Shown here: positions 5,334-12,269 of the stretch, piece after piece
Layout of the letters: each line of letters opens with the position of its first letter
Numbering within the stretch: position 1 is the stretch's first letter
Assembly: GCA_963714645.1 (NCBI GenBank)
Contig: CAVQQX010000014.1
Coordinates: 1-12,269, forward strand
Length of the DNA stretch: 12,269 bases
Reading direction: 5' to 3'
From: RPQJ01 sp963714645
Lineage (GTDB): Bacteria > Pseudomonadota > Gammaproteobacteria > Steroidobacterales > Steroidobacteraceae
Notes under the pieces: model-generated
What the model was told of the DNA's origin: nothing
The model's input: only the letters and a program-made list of their open reading frames with translations
The model's database searches: none
Made by a program: the position numbers and the translations under genes

Positions 5334-5900
5334 ATGCAGGGCACCACGCGACTGCGTCCGCTGCGCGAACGGCCGTTCGAACTGCTGCGGGAACTGGACC
5401 GCCGCGCGCGGACCGCGGCGCAGGGCCAGCCCGAATCGGCGGCGTCGGGCGCCGAGTGGGTGGGGGTCGCGTTCCGCCTGGGCGGCGAGGCGTTCCTGCT
5501 CGCGCGCGAGGAAACGCGCGAGGTGCTGGCCTATCCCGGCGTCGTGACGCGCGTGCCGGGCGCCCGCGCCTGGATCCGCGGGCTCTCGAACGTGCGGGGG
5601 CAGCTGTTGCCGGTGATCGACCTGCGTGCGTTTCTCGGCGCCGGGGTGACGGCGGTGTCACGGACCAGCCGCGTGCTGGTGGCGAATCATCGCGAAATGC
5701 CCGCCGGACTCGTGGTGGACGAGGTGATGGGGTTCCGGCGCTTCTTCGAGAGCGAATTCTCGGCCGACCTGCCGCCCACGCTGCTGCGTTGCGAGCGCTA
5801 CCTGGCGGGAGCTTTCAAGCGGGGCGCCGAGGTCTGGCCGGTGTTCAGCGTCCGCACGCTGCTCGAGAGCCAGCAGTTCATGCAGGCCGCGGCTTCCTGA
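5334..5900 (+). CDS. pilI: CheW-like coupling protein PilI
   Basis: The 188-residue protein starts with a short Arg-rich N-terminus carrying RPFELLRELDRRAR (13-26), which resembles the N-terminal helix of PilI proteins. A CheW domain follows (about 41-180): VGVAFRLGGEAFLLAREETREVL, then VPGARAWIRGLSNVRGQLL (74-92), PVIDLRAFLG (93-102) and a C-terminal GAEVWPVFSVRTLLES. CheW-type couplers link the receptor (PilJ) to the kinase (ChpA) at the inner membrane. The ATG lies 5 nt after the pilH stop with no clear Shine-Dalgarno of its own, so coupling to pilH translation is likely. The frame remains open upstream through pilH and pilG, but that part is a shadow. pilJ follows after 35 nt. Confidence 0.93.
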   Translation: MQGTTRLRPLRERPFELLRELDRRARTAAQGQPESAASGAEWVGVAFRLGGEAFLLAREETREVLAYPGVVTRVPGARAWIRGLSNVRGQLLPVIDLRAFLGAGVTAVSRTSRVLVANHREMPAGLVVDEVMGFRRFFESEFSADLPPTLLRCERYLAGAFKRGAEVWPVFSVRTLLESQQFMQAAAS

Positions 5901-5935
5901 CCGCGCCGCGACGACGGACGACGACAGGTGACGCC

Positions 5936-8062
5936 ATGACGAACAGAATCGACGCCGCCCGGATGCAGCCGCTGCTGCTCGCCGTGGCGCTCGTCGCGGC
6001 GCTGCTCGCTGCGCTCGCGCTGCTGCTCACCGGGCGCGCGATGCAGCAGCAGTCGCAGTTGCGCGAGCACATGGCCTCGCTCACGTCGCTGTCGCAGAAC
6101 ATCCCGTTGCAGGCCGGCGCTGCGGTGCGCGGCTCGGCTCCCGCTTTCGATGCGCTCGCTGCGTCGCGCACGCGTCTCGGCCGCGTGATCGACGAGATCA
6201 ATGCCGGCAAGTCGGCCGTGGGCCTGCTCGCCACGCCGAGCGCGCGCGTGCTCGGCAGCGAGAACGGCTGGCCGGCCCTGCTCGAGCAGTCGCAGGCGGT
6301 GCTCGACGGACGCGAAGCCGCGCTGCAGGCGCAGCAGGCGGCTGCGGACGTGCGCGAGAAGACGCCCGAGATGCTCACGGCCGCGGCCCGCGTGATCAAG
6401 CTGATGGGTCCGGGTCGACCGGATTCCGTGAGCCGCAGCTTCGAGCGGTTCGAGCTGCGCGCGCAGGCCGTCGAGCAGGACATCACCGCGCTCGCCGACG
6501 GCACCGTGCAGGTCGAGGCCGCCGCCCGACGGCTCACCGACAGCCTCAATTTCATGGGTGAGGTCGCGGGGGGCGTGGCCGGCCAGGCCAACTCGCTCGG
6601 GCTGTCCGCTGCCTTCGAACCGGCGGCGGACGCCGCCGTGGAGCTGCTCGCGCTCTATCGTGAAGTGTCCGATCCGGTGCAGCGCGCGATCGCGCTCTCC
6701 GACCAGCTGGAGCAGATGCTCGCGGCGCGAAACGCGCTGACGGAGACCGGCGCAGGCCTGAGCGCGAACCTCGCCAGGATCGACACGAGCGGTGCGATCG
6801 GCTCGGGCGGGCTGTTTGCCAACCCGTGGCTGCCGCTCTTCTTCATCGCGATCACGCTGCTGGCGCTCGCGGGCGCCGCCTGGCTGCAGCGCGAGCTCGC
6901 CACGCTGCGTCGCGGCGCCGAGCACCAGGCGCGGCAGAACGAGCGCAACCAGCAGGCAATCCTGCGCCTGCTCGACGAACTCTCCAGCCTGGCCGACGGC
7001 GACCTCACCGTGCAGGCGACCGTGACCGAGGACATCACCGGCGCGATCGCCGACTCGATCAACTATGCGATCGAGGCGCTGCGTGAGCTCGTCGTCACGA
7101 TCAATGATTCCGCAGTCAAGCTCGATGCCGCGACCCGCCAGACGCAGGCGCTCTCCACGCACCTCGCCAAGGCGTCGTCGGCGCAGTCGAAGCAGATCGG
7201 CGCGGCCTCCGAATCCATCGCCGCGATGGCGTCGTCGACCGAGGAGGTCTCCGGCAACGCCGAGCGCTCCGCCGACGTCGCACGCCATTCCGTCGACATC
7301 GCGCACAAGGGCGGCGACGCCGTGCGGCGGACCATCGACGGCATGAACGCGATCCGCGAGAACATCCAGGAGACCTCGAAGCGGATCAAGCGCCTCGGCG
7401 AGAGCTCGCAGGAAATCGGCAACATCGTCGAGCTGATCAACGACATCGCCGAGCAGACCAACATCCTCGCGCTCAACGCCTCGATCCAGGCGTCGATGGC
7501 GGGGGAGGCGGGTCGCGGCTTCGCGGTCGTCGCCGACGAAGTCCAGCGCCTGGCCGAGCGCGCCGCGAACTCGACCAAGCAGATCGAGGTGCTGGTGCGC
7601 ACGATCCAGGCGGACACGAACGAGGCGGTGGTGTCGATGGAGCGCACCACGACCGACGTCGTGGGCGGTGCCCTGCTCGCGGAGAACGCCGGCGCGGCGC
7701 TCGAGGAGATCGAGCAGGTCTCGAACCAGATCGCGAGCCTGGTGCAGAACATCTCCGCCAGCTCGCGGCAGCAGGCGGGCGTCTCGCAGAGTATCTCGCG
7801 CAACATGCAGGTGCTGCGCGAGATCAGCTCGCAGACGGCGGAAAGCACCACGGCCACCTCCGCCTCGATCGGCAAGCTCGCCGAGCTCGCCGCGCAGCTG
7901 CGGAAGTCGGTGACGGGTTTCCGGCTGCCGGGGCCGTTGCCCGTCACGGGGGAGTTCCAGGCGCTGCGCCCCGACGAGAGCCCGCCCGTCCCCGATGCGG
8001 CGGCCGGATCGGCCGCAGACGCGGGCAGCAACGTGCGCCGCATCGGCAGCCTGGCGGGCTGA
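5936..8062 (+). CDS. pilJ: Pilus chemoreceptor PilJ (methyl-accepting chemotaxis protein)
   Basis: A 708-residue inner-membrane receptor. TM1 is at about 11-32, followed by a periplasmic sensor of about 260 residues (33-297), TM2 at about 298-318 (WLPLFFIAITLLALAGAAWL), a HAMP-like segment (about 320-385, with LADGDLTV at 352-359) and a helical signalling domain. The hairpin tip is EQTNILALNASIQASMAGEA and continues as GRGFAVVADEVQRLAERA (506-541). The SIQASMAGEAGRGF version is characteristic of PilJ; classical receptors have AIEAARAGE. PilJ senses pilus or surface state, through PilA in Pseudomonas, and controls ChpA via PilI. The last ~45 residues are Pro/Ala-rich, and no C-terminal NWETF-type tether for CheR is present. 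The ATG has an AGG about 7 nt upstream. An in-frame extension to 5456 is within pilI and rejected. ChpA follows directly, without the pilK found here in Pseudomonas. Confidence 0.95.
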   Translation: MTNRIDAARMQPLLLAVALVAALLAALALLLTGRAMQQQSQLREHMASLTSLSQNIPLQAGAAVRGSAPAFDALAASRTRLGRVIDEINAGKSAVGLLATPSARVLGSENGWPALLEQSQAVLDGREAALQAQQAAADVREKTPEMLTAAARVIKLMGPGRPDSVSRSFERFELRAQAVEQDITALADGTVQVEAAARRLTDSLNFMGEVAGGVAGQANSLGLSAAFEPAADAAVELLALYREVSDPVQRAIALSDQLEQMLAARNALTETGAGLSANLARIDTSGAIGSGGLFANPWLPLFFIAITLLALAGAAWLQRELATLRRGAEHQARQNERNQQAILRLLDELSSLADGDLTVQATVTEDITGAIADSINYAIEALRELVVTINDSAVKLDAATRQTQALSTHLAKASSAQSKQIGAASESIAAMASSTEEVSGNAERSADVARHSVDIAHKGGDAVRRTIDGMNAIRENIQETSKRIKRLGESSQEIGNIVELINDIAEQTNILALNASIQASMAGEAGRGFAVVADEVQRLAERAANSTKQIEVLVRTIQADTNEAVVSMERTTTDVVGGALLAENAGAALEEIEQVSNQIASLVQNISASSRQQAGVSQSISRNMQVLREISSQTAESTTATSASIGKLAELAAQLRKSVTGFRLPGPLPVTGEFQALRPDESPPVPDAAAGSAADAGSNVRRIGSLAG

Positions 8063-8095
8063 CGCAGGCGGCGTCGCAGCGTGACGAACGGATCC

Positions 8096-11000
8096 ATGCC
8101 GCTCGCGACCGTCGACGAGGCCCACGCCTCGTTGCTGGTGATTTCGCGCGAAGTCGCCAGTGAGCTGAACGAGGCGCGGGCGGGGCTCGAAGCTTTCGCG
8201 GACAAGCCCGTCGACCGCGGTGCACTGCATCGTTTCGCGGCGCACATCCACCTGTCGCGTGGCGCGCTGCGGCTCGCCGAAGTCTACGGCGGGGCATTGC
8301 TCGCCGAGGAAATGGAGCACGTCGCGCGCTACGTCGACCAGCACTCGGGCGAAGGCCGCGCCGACTCGGACGGCCTCGAGGCGCTGATGCGCGCGATGGA
8401 GCAGTTGCCTGCCTACGTCGAGCGCGTCGCCACCGGCGCACGCGACCTGCCGATCCAGCTGCTGCCGCTGCTGAACGACCTGCGCGCCGTCCGCGGCGCG
8501 GCCCTGCTCTCCGAGGGCACGCTGCTGCTGCTCAACCTGCGGTCGGACGCGCAGGCTCATCCTTCTTCGCCGTTCGCCGGCGACCGCGAGGTCGCCGACC
8601 TGGCGCGACGGCTCAGGCCGCGGCTCCAGGTGGCCCTGCTCGGATGGATCCGCGGCGAGCGCGTGCCGGAGAACCTCCATCACCTCGCGGAAATCGCGCT
8701 CCAGTTCGAGCGCGCGGCGTCGACGCAGCCGCTGTACCAGCTCTGGTGGGTCGCGGGCGCGGTGCTCGAGGCACTGCAGGCGGGAGGCATCGAGGCGACG
8801 GTGTCGGTCAAGCGTCTGCTCGGCCACGTGGACCGGGAATTGAAGCGGCTCGCGGACCAGGGCGAGCAGCGGTACGCCGCCGCACCGCCGGTCGAGGTGC
8901 TGAACAACCTGCTCTACTACGTCGCCCAGAGCAGCGTGGAAACACCGGTGGTCGGCCGGGTCCGGCAGTCGTTCGGATTGCAGGACATGGTCGCGACACG
9001 TGACGTCCACGCGACCGAGAACACCGATACCCTGTCCGCCCCGAGCGTGCGCCTGATGCGCACGGTGGCCGCGGCGATCCGCGAGGACCTCACCCGGGTC
9101 AAGGACGTGCTGGACATCTTCGTCCGCAAGGGCGCCAACCAGGTCGACGACCTCGCGCCGCAGCTCGAAATGCTGCGCAAGATCAGCGACACGCTCGGCG
9201 TGCTGGGCCTCGGCGCATTGCGCTCGCGCGTCGAAGGCGAGCTCGAATCGCTGCGCGCGATCGTCGAGCGGCGCATTGCGCCCGACGACACGGCCCTGCT
9301 CAGCATCGCGGCGGCGCTGATCGCCGTCGAGGACAGCCTCGACTCCCAGCTCGTGCGATTGATCCTGCCGCATGCCGATGCCGCGGCGGCCGCTGCCGCC
9401 GGCGGCGAGCCCACCGACGAGGAGTTCCGCCAGGTCCAGGAAGCGGTGCTGCGCGAGTGCATCGTCAACATGGCGCGGATCAAGGAAGCCGTGACGCACT
9501 CGCTGTCCGCACCTGCGGAAGCGCAGGGCCTCGACCAGGTGCCGACGCTGGTGCGCGGCATCACGGCGGGACTACTGATGCTGGGCAAGCAACGCGCCGT
9601 CGAGGTCATGGAAGGCGTCGGCCGTGCGCTCGGCAGCATCGTGCGTCCGGAGGCGGGGGCGCTCACGCCCGCCCGCCTCGAGCGCCTCGCCGATGCCGTC
9701 GTCGCAGTCGAGTATTACATGGAGACGCTGCAGGCCGGGCGCGCCGACCAGTGGCCGATGCTCGACGCTGCCGAGGCCCGCCTGAACGAGATCGAGCCGC
9801 CGAGCGGCAGGTTGATGACGCTGCGCGACACCTCGTCCGGGGATTACGGGGGCTCAGCGCTCGATCGCACGCAGCAGCTGCCCCGATTCACCCCGACTCG
9901 CGAGACTCCGGTGTCGAGCGCAGCAGCGCCCGCGACCGCGTCACCGATCGTCCCCGCAGCGCCTTCCACCCCGGCGCTCACGGCCGCGAGCGCAGCCCCG
10001 ACGACGGTCGATCCGGAATTCCTGCAGCTCTTCGTCGAAGAGGCGCGCGAGAACCTCGAGCGCCTGCAGGTGCTGTTCCCGCAGTGGGAGCAGAACCCGC
10101 TCGACCTCGAGGCCTTGCGCGACCTGCGACGCGCGTTTCACACGCTCAAGGGCAGCGGCCGCATGGTGGGCGCGCGCCGCCTCGGCGAGTTCTCGTGGAG
10201 CATCGAGTCGCTGCTCAACCGCGTGATCAGCCAGACGCTCGCGCGTTCGCCCGAAATCGTCGCCGTCGTGCGCGACGCGGTCGCAGCGATTGCGCAGCTC
10301 ATCGACGAGATCGACGGCGGCCAGGAGGCGGCGACCGACATCGCCGCGCTCATGGCGCGTGCCGACGCAATCTCGGGCCGGGACGGCCCCGCGCTGCCTG
10401 GCGTGCACGACGTCGCGGTGCCGGCACCGCGCGAGATGGCCGCACCGCCCGTTGCAGCGTTGCCGCCGACCGCCGCGGTCGCGGAGCCGATCGGGGAGTC
10501 GCCGCCGGCAGAGCTGCCCGAAGCGACGCCGCCGGCAGAGCTGCCCGAAGCGACGGTGGCGTCGGACGACGCGGGCATGGATTCCGTGCTGCGCGACATC
10601 TTCCGCAAGGAGACGGCCGGGCACATCCTCGTCGTGCGGCAGTTCCTCGAGCGCTGCGCGCGCAGCGTCGCACCTTTCCCGGTGACCGAGGCGCTCTATC
10701 GCGCATGCCACACGTTGAGCGGCATCGCCAAGACTGCGGGCGCTCGGCAGGGCATCAAGGTCGCGGAGCCGATGGAGCACTACGTCCGCAAGCTCCACGA
10801 CAACGGCCACGGACTCGACGGCGATGCGCTCACGCTGCTGCAGGAGACGGTGCGGATGCTCGAGACGGTCGCCGACAACGTCGACGAGAATACGGGCTTC
10901 TTCCCGGAACAGGGCCGGCTCACGGCGGGCTGGATCGCGCTCGACCAGGCGCTCGACGCCGAGCTGTCGCGGCTCGCCGACGCCGCCGAGCGTACGCTCG

Positions 11001-12269
11001 GGGATGCGTGGCGACAGGCACCCTTCGTCCCGACGACGCAGGCGGCCGAGCCGCCCGCGCCAGCGGTCGAGCCCGCCGCGCCTATGCCGGCGTCCGTCGA
11101 CCCCGACGCCACCGCCACGCACGAAGCGCTGCCGGAGCACGCTCCGGTCCAGTTCGCGCCCGGCGTGCCGATGGCGCGCCCGCACATCGCACCGCCTCCG
11201 GCAACGACCCCGCCACCGGAGTTCGAGCGGCAGCGGGTCGCGGGGTCGTCGTCGCCCGTCGATGAGGAATTCGACGCCGACATCGCCGCGATCTTCGGCG
11301 AGGAAGCGACGGAGCTGCTCGAGCAGGCACAGGCGTCGTTCGCGCGCTGGCGCGACGACCGGGCGGATCGCAGCCAGGTCACGGAACTCAAGCGGCTGCT
11401 GCATACCCTCAAGGGCGGTGCGCGCATGGCCGGCATCCGCGCCATGGGCGACTTGAGCCACGAGGTGGAGTCGTTCCTCGCCATCGTCGAAGGCGATTCC
11501 GCCCGCGGCGACGCCGCGACACTCGACCTGCTGCAGGCCTCGCTCGACGAGCTGCACCGGATGCGCGAGCTCGCGAATGCGGGCTCGCGCATCCCGCCGG
11601 CGAACGAACTCATGGTGCGTATCCGCGCGGCGAGCGGCCAGACACCGACCGTCTCCGCACCAGCACGGGCCGAGATCCCCGCGCCGGTCCCTCGCGAGGT
11701 GTCCGTGTCCGTCCCTGCGGAACCGTCGGCGTTGCTCCCGGCCGAGCCGCTGCCGGAGACCGCGGTCGAGGCAATCCTGCTCGGCCACGAGGTCCCGCCG
11801 GAAATCGTGCCGGTCCCGGCAGAGCTCGAGCCGGAGGTCCCCGATCGAGATTTCACCGACTCGGACACCGGCATCGAGGTGATCGAATCGCCGATCCTCG
11901 AATACGTCCAGATCGAGGCCGCCGCGTCTGTCGACGGCGTCGAGTCCCCTGCCGAGGCGGCCGTGGCCGCGGCGCCGGACCCGGGGGTTGCGGCGGAAAT
12001 TGACCTGCCGGTGGAGGCACCGACCGGGCCGCTGGCGGAGGAAGTCACCTCGGAGCCGCAGCCCACGGCGCCGCCCGCCGAGCCCCCGCCGACTTCTCCC
12101 GAGTGGCGGGAACCGCCTTTTCTGCAGCCTGTCACGCCGCTGGTCGTGCAGGGCGCGCCGTTCGAGCCCTCGGTGTCCGCGGCAGGGGCCGCGGCCGCGT
12201 TCGGCGCTCCCGTGCTGCCGGGTCGCGAGCCGTCGGTGCCCGCCGAGCGCGCCGAGATGGCGCGAGTCG
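8096..12269 (+). CDS. chpA: ChpA-type hybrid histidine kinase, N-terminal 1391 residues (cut by right edge)
   Basis: The frame is open from 8096 to the window end with no stop. Residues 1-560 are FimL/ChpA N-terminal-like, including LLAEEMEHV (68-76), LNDLRAVRGAALLSEG (126-141) and VEYYMETLQAGR (538-549). Three canonical Hpt domains follow: about 638-745 with His682 (HTLKGSGRMVGARRLGEFSW), about 828-960 with His872 (ACHTLSGIAKTAGA), and about 1055-1165 with His1103 (LLHTLKGGARMAGIRAMGDL). Long Pro/Ala/Glu-rich linkers separate them. The final residues AERAEMARV resemble the entry into the CheA dimerisation domain, so the ATPase, CheW-like and receiver parts should lie just beyond the edge. 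ChpA phosphorylates PilG and PilH under PilJ/PilI control. The start is taken as ATG 8096; an in-frame GTG at 8081 would add five residues, and neither has a strong Shine-Dalgarno. Confidence 0.95.
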   Translation, partial: MPLATVDEAHASLLVISREVASELNEARAGLEAFADKPVDRGALHRFAAHIHLSRGALRLAEVYGGALLAEEMEHVARYVDQHSGEGRADSDGLEALMRAMEQLPAYVERVATGARDLPIQLLPLLNDLRAVRGAALLSEGTLLLLNLRSDAQAHPSSPFAGDREVADLARRLRPRLQVALLGWIRGERVPENLHHLAEIALQFERAASTQPLYQLWWVAGAVLEALQAGGIEATVSVKRLLGHVDRELKRLADQGEQRYAAAPPVEVLNNLLYYVAQSSVETPVVGRVRQSFGLQDMVATRDVHATENTDTLSAPSVRLMRTVAAAIREDLTRVKDVLDIFVRKGANQVDDLAPQLEMLRKISDTLGVLGLGALRSRVEGELESLRAIVERRIAPDDTALLSIAAALIAVEDSLDSQLVRLILPHADAAAAAAAGGEPTDEEFRQVQEAVLRECIVNMARIKEAVTHSLSAPAEAQGLDQVPTLVRGITAGLLMLGKQRAVEVMEGVGRALGSIVRPEAGALTPARLERLADAVVAVEYYMETLQAGRADQWPMLDAAEARLNEIEPPSGRLMTLRDTSSGDYGGSALDRTQQLPRFTPTRETPVSSAAAPATASPIVPAAPSTPALTAASAAPTTVDPEFLQLFVEEARENLERLQVLFPQWEQNPLDLEALRDLRRAFHTLKGSGRMVGARRLGEFSWSIESLLNRVISQTLARSPEIVAVVRDAVAAIAQLIDEIDGGQEAATDIAALMARADAISGRDGPALPGVHDVAVPAPREMAAPPVAALPPTAAVAEPIGESPPAELPEATPPAELPEATVASDDAGMDSVLRDIFRKETAGHILVVRQFLERCARSVAPFPVTEALYRACHTLSGIAKTAGARQGIKVAEPMEHYVRKLHDNGHGLDGDALTLLQETVRMLETVADNVDENTGFFPEQGRLTAGWIALDQALDAELSRLADAAERTLGDAWRQAPFVPTTQAAEPPAPAVEPAAPMPASVDPDATATHEALPEHAPVQFAPGVPMARPHIAPPPATTPPPEFERQRVAGSSSPVDEEFDADIAAIFGEEATELLEQAQASFARWRDDRADRSQVTELKRLLHTLKGGARMAGIRAMGDLSHEVESFLAIVEGDSARGDAATLDLLQASLDELHRMRELANAGSRIPPANELMVRIRAASGQTPTVSAPARAEIPAPVPREVSVSVPAEPSALLPAEPLPETAVEAILLGHEVPPEIVPVPAELEPEVPDRDFTDSDTGIEVIESPILEYVQIEAAASVDGVESPAEAAVAAAPDPGVAAEIDLPVEAPTGPLAEEVTSEPQPTAPPAEPPPTSPEWREPPFLQPVTPLVVQGAPFEPSVSAAGAAAAFGAPVLPGREPSVPAERAEMARV
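10501..10554 (+). repeat. Two perfect tandem copies of a 27-bp unit within chpA
   Basis: Copies at 10501-10527 and 10528-10554 are identical. They keep the reading frame and encode PPAELPEAT twice (residues 803-811 and 812-820) in the linker between the first and second Hpt domains. This is a recent in-frame duplication, and the copy number may vary between strains. Confidence 0.95.

Noticed and set aside
5456..5935. Upstream in-frame extension of pilJ
   Set aside because: Lies within pilI; the hydrophobic anchor expected near the PilJ N-terminus follows the ATG at 5936.
5798..9499. 1233-residue open frame on the minus strand across pilI, pilJ and chpA
   Set aside because: It is antisense to unmistakable pil genes, is rich in Arg/His/Leu/Asp as expected from a GC-skewed shadow frame, and shows no domain.
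9457..11265. 602-residue plus-strand frame overlapping chpA
   Set aside because: Out of frame with the three Hpt motifs, which all lie in one continuous frame; Arg/Ala-rich composition.
9941..11788. 615-residue minus-strand open frame opposite chpA
   Set aside because: Arg-rich shadow of the chpA frame, with no recognisable motif or start context.
10780..12135. 451-residue Ser/Gly/Ala-rich minus-strand frame
   Set aside because: Its low complexity mirrors the Pro/Glu/Ala linkers of ChpA on the opposite strand.

Overview
The window is GC-rich bacterial chromosome, densely packed with genes that end mostly in G/C codons. It carries the conserved gammaproteobacterial neighbourhood that links pyrimidine synthesis, glutathione synthesis and type IV pilus (twitching) chemotaxis. 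Gene order closely follows the Pseudomonas aeruginosa pyrB-(pyrR)-ruvX-yqgE-tonB3-gshB / pilG-pilH-pilI-pilJ-(pilK)-chpA region, as recalled. However, pyrR and pilK are missing and a PyrK-like gene follows pyrB. That variant and the high GC suggest a gammaproteobacterium outside Pseudomonas, perhaps of the Xanthomonadales/Steroidobacter/Nevskia kind. The lineage is an inference.

Left half (1-4353, minus strand): one tightly coupled gene string read right to left, gshB > tonB-like > yqgE > ruvX > pyrB > pyrK-like (cut by the left edge). Junctions are a 4-nt overlap, 17 nt, 68 nt, 1 nt and an 11-nt overlap, so a single transcript is likely. Four of the six genes use GTG and one uses TTG as start. 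Products: glutathione synthetase, a TonB-family energy transducer, a UPF0301/AlgH protein, the RuvX/YqgF RNase H-like nuclease, aspartate carbamoyltransferase, and a flavin-binding electron-transfer subunit of the PyrK type.

Centre (4354-4527): a 174-bp divergent intergenic region with an AT-rich patch, a CRP/Vfr/Clp-like half-palindrome and a perfect 7-bp inverted repeat. It probably holds the promoters of both operons.

Right half (4528-12269, plus strand): the Pil-Chp chemosensory operon pilG, pilH, pilI, pilJ and the 5' 4.2 kb of chpA. PilJ is the membrane receptor, PilI the CheW-type coupler, ChpA the multi-phosphotransfer CheA-type kinase, and PilG and PilH the two response regulators that act on the pilus extension/retraction motors. 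ChpA is open to the right edge. Its first 1391 residues hold a FimL-like region, three canonical histidine phosphotransfer (Hpt) domains and Pro/Ala/Glu-rich linkers. The last residues look like the start of the CheA dimerisation region.

I see no mobile element, CRISPR array, RNA gene or clear terminator. I found no previously undescribed system. The points most worth checking are the PyrK-like gene beside pyrB, the loss of pilK, the reduced Hpt count in ChpA, and the candidate regulatory sites in the divergent intergenic region.
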